Assembly (NCBI GenBank): GCA_950295325.1
Contig: OX485808.1
Coordinates: 15,026,527-15,090,526 of the forward strand
Reading direction: 5' to 3'
Source of the DNA: Polytrichum commune
Taxonomy: Eukaryota; Streptophyta; Polytrichopsida; Polytrichales; Polytrichaceae
DNA: 64,000 nt
The notes below the pieces were generated by a model, which worked only from the letters and a program-made list of their open reading frames with translations, did not search any database and was not told the origin of the DNA. Below are positions 57,976-64,000 of the stretch, in pieces. Numbering within the stretch: position 1 is the first letter of the stretch; the number at the start of each line of letters is the position of its first letter. The position numbers were made by a program, and so were the translations under genes.

Positions 57976-60518
57976 TCACTTGTGGGTGTACGCAACCTTG
58001 GCGCTGGTTATTACCAAAGGCTGGCTGACAGATGACACTGGAGGTCCTACGAGAGTGACCACCAAGTGAGACACTGATTCCCGGCCCGTATCTTTTAGCT
58101 TTTGCCGCACCCCCACTTGCCACACAAATGTGCCCGGAATGTTGTTGGACATGCCCACATGTGGGGTCGATTGGAAAAGCCCCAAAAACTCCGGGCACCC
58201 GATGGACGTAACATCATGCACAGCCGTTGGCATAAAGAGAAAAACTTGAAAGGCCGCGTTCTGTGTCCAATTGAGGTTACCCTTAACCTCGAGGACCTCT
58301 TCTCCAGACTTATTATGAGCTCCGTGGCCGGGCCTCTTCAAACGGAAGGTGAGTGCGCCCCCGGAGAAATTGTAGGGGCCATTAAATGGTTTCGAGTCCT
58401 TGATCATGGAAGCCACAGCCGATTTGGTGGAAGCATTTAGATTGCAAAGGCTCCATGAAACATGAGTGTTTGTTGGCTCCACTTTACCACGAGTCACCCA
58501 CGGGGTCGGCATCTTCTGATACTTGTACCTGCAGCACATAGAACAAAGTGAATGAGATTCTCCAAGACAGAAATAGTATTACTGGAAAGAAATGTCAAAG
58601 AGATTAAGGACCCAAATTGGAGTTATAGATGACACCTGTGTTGGGTGGGTACAAGCATTGGCACCAAATCCCCCGTCGGTTATCAGGGTGGATCTTTAAT
58701 TACAATCTTAATTAAGTGGATCACATAGATTCATATCCCCAATGTTAGAAACGAAATCAAGCACAAAAGAAGAAACCTTTTAGAAAACCATCGGTTCTTC
58801 GTCACGAAAGCTGCGGATGCTTTGAAATAACTGGGATAGGAGATGATTTTTTTTACTTTTACAAAATTTCAAAACTCCGAAACAGGAGATGCAAAACTTC
58901 CAAAAAAGGAAAGAAAGGGGGGGGGGGGGGGGGACAGGAGGCTGGATCTTACTGAAAAAAATCAGATACCGGCATGTGGTGGGGGTAGTGAAGTAAGTGC
59001 GTACCTCAAAAGCGTTGGGTCGAGAGACTGTGCGACGGTCACTGTGACGAGCTTGCCATTCTCGTCATAAAAAGTGAACTTGGTATTGAGCCAGTCTGGA
59101 TCCGGGAGGTCCGTGCGGATGCCTCCTTTCAGCTTCTTCCATTTCACCCACATCCGGTCGACGTTTGCATGGTGAGCATAGAAGATGGGATCGGTGGCCG
59201 AGTTTTTGAAGTCGAGCATGTCTTTAATGTTCACCCACACATGAACTGGCCCATGCGGCTTCACTTCCAGGCTGCCGGCGCCTCGCCCGCCCTGGTCCCC
59301 ATACCTGTGGCAACTCTTCCTCTTAATACAGTTGCTTCTGAACCACTTCTAATACTTCTAATGGATCAACGATTTGTTCATTCACAAAGAGGAGGACATG
59401 CTTGGAAAGAGGGCATTGAGAGGAGTCCATTCAAAAGATTTGTGGTTGAATTAGAATAAATTTGCAAGCATTTCTTCTAAACCAGGCCCCCTAGGTGTTG
59501 AATTTCAGATCTAAGAAATTCTATAAAATTTCTTAGAATTCTTAGTCGCAAAGACGCTCATAGTGCAAACCAAGCAGCTCCTAAAAAAACGTTTCTTAGA
59601 AATGGGTTTAACAGCTCCAAACCAAGTTTTAAAAGACAGCGACCCCTGCAAGTGCTACAGGTACTAGTTGCCACCCCGGGAGTACCTGTACGGCTGCCCG
59701 AAGAACACGGTGGGCGTTACAGGGGCAGTCACGAGCTGTGTGTACATAGCCCGCGCATTCTCGGTGCGCCGAAACTCGTCGGTCTCATTTGGGCAGAAAA
59801 TGAACGCGTTGTTGAGCACCACGAGCTTTGGCCGAGCCGAGCATGGGTTCCGGTCGGAATCATATAGGAACGACGTGTTCCCAAAAGCTCCAAATCCTGT
59901 CTGGTTCGCGTAAACCTTGGGAACCATGTTTCCCTGTGGAGACTCCTGAGACTGGTTGTCCCAGTTCCAATATGGGAGGGCAAACTCGTCATCCCCAAGC
60001 AGCTTCGCGAGGATCCGCTCGTGGAAGTAGAGGAACAGGCGGTGCCATGGCAGGAAAAGCCAGTTGTTGTGAATCTCGAGCGGGTACTCGTGGCCCGGGT
60101 AGAAGAGATGGTTGTCGCAGTACGCGCAATGCACTTTCGCTTGGTTTAGAAATGACCGGCCGTCTGTGTGGGGGAGGGCTCGCATGAGCTCGTAGGCCCT
60201 CTGGTACTTGGCAATGTACTTCTCATCCAGCAGCTGCGCGGGTTGCCGGATCCGCATTCGCAAATTGGTGGGGAATTGGAACAATTTGGGCTCTTCGCCC
60301 TCGACGACAGGCGTGCAGCAGCCTTCCGAAGTGTTGTCACAGCGTCCCAGCTCGGGAGCTGGGAAAGGTGCACAGCTCACCACTGTGATGACCTGTAACA
60401 CCAACATAGCCGCAACGAGAAACGTCATCCCTACCAAAATTCGAGAAATGTTGTGATTAACGTGACACCGCGACGAGCTGCTGCGGCACATCCTGTATCC
60501 AGTATTGTCAGGACACAT
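57976..60518 (-). CDS. PPO: Polyphenol oxidase (tyrosinase/catechol oxidase family)
   Basis: Three minus-strand exons: 59686-60518, 59005-59304, 57976-58528; 1,686 nt, 561 residues. All junctions are GT-AG, phase 2. The family oxidises mono- or o-diphenols to quinones with a type-3 copper pair. CuA: H130 in HCAYC, H150, H159 in FLPWHR. CuB: H295 and H299 in HGPVHVW, then the HH pair of YAHHANVDRMW at 322-323. The DWL domain follows with PDPDWL near 345-350, and a C-terminal KFDV-type domain fills about 420-560. Residues 27-47 are a hydrophobic signal anchor or signal peptide (ILVGMTFLVAAMLVLQVITV), followed by a Cys-rich stretch (C60, C67, C68); there is no Ser-rich plastid transit plus Tat-type motif as in many seed-plant enzymes, so secretion or vacuolar routing is inferred. 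The ATG at 60518 is the first in frame; M10 and M31 are alternatives. Exons are GC-rich against AT-rich introns. No damage seen. Confidence 0.93.
58529..59004 (-). other. Intron 2 of the polyphenol oxidase gene with G-tract
   Basis: 476 bases, donor GTACGC, acceptor CTGCAG. It carries a run of about 16 G on plus (58918-58933; C on the transcribed sense strand) about 70 bases after the donor. Confidence 0.8.
59305..59685 (-). other. Intron 1 of the polyphenol oxidase gene
   Basis: 381 bases, donor GTACTC, acceptor CCACAG. It contains a copy (about 59481-59635) of the short repeat at 26205-26360. Confidence 0.8.
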
Positions 60519-61399
60519 AATCAATACAATTCAATCGATCAGTTAATTGCCAAATTCTTGTCACTGCCGGCTTCGCTTCTAGCTAGACTGTAGTACTTCC
60601 CATGGCCCACTTATTATGCAGCTTAATTCTCTGATTCAACATACTAGTAGTAACAAGCTGCTGCTGCAACGGATGAATCAAGAGAGGTTGGGAATCTGAT
60701 AGTGGAAATATTGCTTGCAAGTTCACCCTGGGATCTATCGATGTATCAGGTGACAATCTGATCAGCACTTTGCCACTGCCATGAGATCGATCAACGTTTG
60801 TGTTTGTTTTGATTTCCCCCTTCTCCCCCCCCCCCCCCCCAACCCAAGGAAGGAAAGGCTTAATGCAAGCAGCTCACTAGCTCGATTCTGGAATATTATG
60901 CACTTCACCCAAGTACTGGACAGCTAATGCGCAATCGACAGCTCAACCTAAACTACTCCCCACACAAGCTCGCGGTTACTACCGTCTTTTGGCAGAACTA
61001 CTACCACCTCACAATCTTGGTGCCATCATTTTGGCATGCAGGTGAAGGTCTAGTCAAACTGTTGGAATTTTGCATGACACGCCACTTTGTAGCTTCAGGA
61101 GCTACACGTTCGTTGCTAGCTCAGTCCCCTCTTTCTCCTCAGCCTGAACTGCACCTCGAGTGAGCCCCGTAACTGCTCTGCAACTCCCCTGGATTGCGGC
61201 AGCACCTCCATTATTGGTGACTCTCTGCACTTATGGAAATCGGGTGGAAATCGGGTGGAAATCGGCGACCTGATACTGGTGGCCGGACAGAGAAAACTCT
61301 CCCCTGCCCTTCGCAGCTCTGTCCCTGGGCCCCATGGCTACTGTAGCTAAGAAGCCTTGCAGCTCTTTCAAACCTCGGGCTCCACCGCTTCTTATAGCA
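60519..61399 (-). promoter_or_regulatory. 5' flank of the polyphenol oxidase gene
   Basis: Upstream sequence with a C-tract of about 17 (60826-60842). No confident TATA box or transcription start. Three tandem GAAATCGGGTG units occur at 61227-61254. Promoter assignment is positional. Confidence 0.35.
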
Positions 61400-61528
61400 A
61401 CAGTCTGCCCTCAATAAGTGTTAACATTTCTATTACAAGCTTATTTTTATTTTTATTTTTCTGAAAATCTTCCTTGTAATGGAAATGTTGAAACTTATGG
61501 GGGTAAACACTTATAGAGGGCAGACTGT
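61400..61528. mobile_element. 129-bp MITE with pogo-like ends
   Basis: Inverted ends ACAGTCTGCCCTCAATAAG and (inward from the right) ACAGTCTGCCCTCTATAAG, continuing as a stem to about 40 bp with TTACAAG-type pairing around a short T-rich loop. The CAGTCT-CCTC start resembles the pogo-like ends at 9703 and 40778 (CAGTCTAACCTC). Target TA not certain. Confidence 0.75.
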
Positions 61529-61599
61529 ACTGTACTGTGTTGGCATACATAACATTCTCCAGATCCTTAGGCTAGGCCTCTAGCTACCATATCAGTGTC

Positions 61600-62860
61600 T
61601 GGGGAGATTTTTGGGCATAATCGGTTGAGATCCTGGTGTTTCCATTATCAACCACTTACATGGTGACTTCTTTCGGTTTTTGGTTGCTTAAAATTGGAGA
61701 ATGTTCAGAAATTTTCTCTAAATCGATTGGTAATTTTCTTGAAGTCTTGAATCTCAACAATTTTTCTTTCTTTCTCAAAGGCATTAGGTATAGTGTAACT
61801 ACACTCAATAGTCGTGTTGCTATGGGCCATAGTAATTTTTGTTTTTATCGCCCACGCTAAATCTCATGATGAGAATTGACATGGGCAACATTACTTTTCA
61901 ACCCGCGCTAAATTTCTAGCAAAAACTTAGTGTGGGCCACAATATTTGTTTTCGTAGAAAATTAATGTGGACGATTCTTTGTTTTTGTACTACTTTTGAT
62001 GTAAAGTGACTATTTTATTATATAAAAGGTGTTGGACAAAAATCTTCATGAAGACTAAGGGTAATACCCGAGGTCTTGGACCCACGGTAATTTCACTTGA
62101 CTAGAAAATTAACTTGGCCCATGCTAATTATCTCCAAGATAATTTTTCATCCACACTAATAAACCAAATTCGTGCAGCTGTCGGTTCTCTCCATTCATTG
62201 TACCATATATGTCCGGTTTCTAATCGGGTGATCAAAGCACCGAAATGCTTAGCCCCTTACCAGTACATACAACAAGCCTATCAATAATAACCTCATACTT
62301 AATATGTTGCGAATGGGAAGGCAACTTGGGTTTCAGACCAGTCCAGTGTCCAGGGAGAGTTTTGGGCATATTAATCCGTCAAATTCCTAGTGTTTCGAAG
62401 TCCAACCCAATCCATTTTGTGATCTTGTGGTTTTTCTTTTTTAATTTGAGGTATGTTCTATAGATTCCTCTAAAGTGATCGGTAATTTTCCTGACGTCTT
62501 GAGATTCACCTGCTTATTTGTCAAACTCAGCCAGTTCACCTGTAACTAACAAGCCAGTTCATCTGTAACTAGCTGGTCAGTTCATCTGATTAGAAACTGG
62601 GCATATATGCTACAATATATGTCCAAATTGGTTCTCCCGGTTCATCGGGACCAGTGTTTTGTCTGAGACTTTTGGGCATAATCAGTTGATATCTCAGTGT
62701 TTCCAAGTCCAACCAGTTACATGCTGAGATCTTTCGGATTTTCTTTATTGAACTGGGGTATATTCTATGAATTCCTCCAAAATCTTGGTCACTGCTTTTC
62801 CTAAAGTTTTGAATCTCAACCGCTCAAATCTCAAAGTCAACCAGTTCACCTGTAACTGGC
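61600..62860 (+). repeat. Cluster of three diverged ~170-bp direct repeats
   Basis: Units at about 61600-61765, 62330-62510 and 62650-62825 share, in order, a CAGTGTC block, TTTTGGGCATAAT, CTCAGTGTTTCCAAGTCCAA, a CTTTCGG-TTTT block, a TTCTATGAATTCCTC-like block and TTTTCCTGAAGTCTTGAATC. A fourth, inverted partial copy is at about 63880-63945. Spacers between units differ. No coding signature. Confidence 0.7.
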
Positions 62861-62887
62861 AGGCAGGCAGGCAGGCAGGCAGGCAGT
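62861..62887. repeat. GGCA tetranucleotide microsatellite
   Basis: About six to seven tandem GGCA units just downstream of the third repeat unit. Confidence 0.95.
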
Positions 62888-64000
62888 TCTCCTAATGCAT
62901 GGGGTTCAAACTCGGACTGTAAAGATCTTGGGATTCGGGCCGAGGTTCGATATGCTTATATATATGGTTCGATATGCTTATATGGTTTACTACTAATACC
63001 TATGGCCCACAGAATATGATTCCTTCGCTGAGGAATGTTAATGATGATGGTAAGATGGAGCTTTCTTCATCTGATTCGATTTTGGAAGTGGCTGAGGCAT
63101 GTATGTTGAACAACTACAAAGGCACGATGGATAATTTGACACTTATGTCGAGGTGATGTTTGATGATGTTGTATTATATCATGCTAAGGTTCTTACCCTC
63201 CTTGGGGTTGTTCCACCATGTTCAACCCGAAGATTTGCCCTGCTCTATGTTTTGGATCTTGGTGACCTTTCATGTTAAATTAAAATGAAAGAAAAGTGTT
63301 CAATTTGTTTTTTTTTCCATTTTAGAAGAAGATTCTCTAAATCAATGTAGTGAGAGCCAACTGAACATTTCTTACCTTGGATAGATTGGTGGGATGAATT
63401 CAAAGAGCAACATATGTGGTGATTTTGTTGTTGTTGTGCTATTCCTAGGTTGCACAATGTCACATGGGATGCGTTTGCGATTTGCAGAGCTTTGCAAAAA
63501 CATGATTCTAGAAAAGAGAATATGAATCCCCCAATTAGTCTAGTGAAAGCCAATTGGGATGAATTAACCACAATTTGATGGAAGTAGGTGTTAATGAGAC
63601 ACCCTTTACCTTGGTAAGATTGATGAGGCTAGCTCCAAGATCAAGATATCTAGCCATGTGGGCCATGTTGTTGTGCGATGCATCAATTGCACCATGCGAC
63701 TAGGATTGTACATCTACAAACGGGGAGATCCAACCGCTAATTGTAGATGGTATGGTTGAGATTGAGAAATAAATGGTTCAAGCTTAAGACTTAAGGCAAA
63801 TCACCAATCGTTTTAAAGGACTCTATAGAATAAACATTAGATTAATAAAAGAAAGTGATAGAAATCAACATGGAAACCGGTTGAACTTGGAAACACTTGG
63901 ATCTCCGCCAATTGTGCCCAAAATCTCACCAGACATTGGTGTAAACCATAAAAACCGAAAACGGTGAATGATCACTACTAGTGCTCTAGACTAGGGGTAG
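62888..64000. other. Window edge without supportable gene
   Basis: No exon with a family resemblance. The 60-codon frame at 62974-63156 has no recognisable domain. It includes the inverted repeat-unit copy near 63880-63945. Confidence 0.45.

Noticed and set aside
59828-60456. Several open frames on plus over the polyphenol oxidase exon 1
   Set aside because: Antisense shadows of a GC-rich coding exon whose minus-strand product has all copper ligands.
62974-63156. 60-residue open frame as a gene fragment
   Set aside because: No recognisable domain and no supporting splice sites or neighbouring exons.

Overview
This is nuclear DNA of a land plant. The genes are split by GT-AG introns of about 150 to 1,430 bases, coding density is low, and the space between genes is AT-rich and full of miniature inverted-repeat elements (MITEs) and decayed DNA transposons. 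The proteins (a plant-type nuclear poly(A)-binding protein, a DUF455 ferritin-like protein, a plant polyphenol oxidase and a plant 2-oxoglutarate oxygenase) place it in the plants. A secreted-type polyphenol oxidase and moss-, fern- or lycophyte-like transposases hint at a non-seed plant, but I cannot name a species. No rRNA, tRNA, CRISPR array or bacterial operon was seen.

Layout. 1-2036: dispersed repeats. 2037-6798 (-): seven-exon nuclear poly(A)-binding protein gene. 7260-11060: two MITE families around a dead pogo/Tigger transposon. 12294-17374 (-): eight-exon DUF455 gene with a MITE and a direct duplication in its introns. 17590-18072: a very long GC-rich inverted repeat. 18300-22000: nested MITEs, a 55-bp minisatellite and a GA microsatellite. 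22340-24330: decayed MULE transposase. 26874-29294 (-): a broken 2-oxoglutarate oxygenase pseudogene carrying one MITE inside and another at its truncated end. 31986-33482 (-): probable LINE-type RNase H remnant. 34277-38405 (+): second poly(A)-binding protein gene, a paralogue of the first in opposite orientation with identical splice phases. 39790-57205: a graveyard of non-autonomous elements, including a family whose ends carry 19-22 consecutive G. 57976-60518 (-): three-exon polyphenol oxidase. 61400-64000: a small MITE and a cluster of repeated units.

The four intact genes do not form a pathway. The two poly(A)-binding proteins would act in nuclear mRNA 3'-end processing. The DUF455 protein is probably organellar and of unknown role. 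The polyphenol oxidase is a secretory-pathway copper enzyme. All exon boundaries were read by eye from splice sites, reading phase and family similarity; none rests on transcript data. The most unusual material is the mobile DNA: the G-tract-ended element family, the 17.6-18.1 kb hairpin, a repeat family present about seven times, and the target-site duplications that allow several elements to be delimited to the base.
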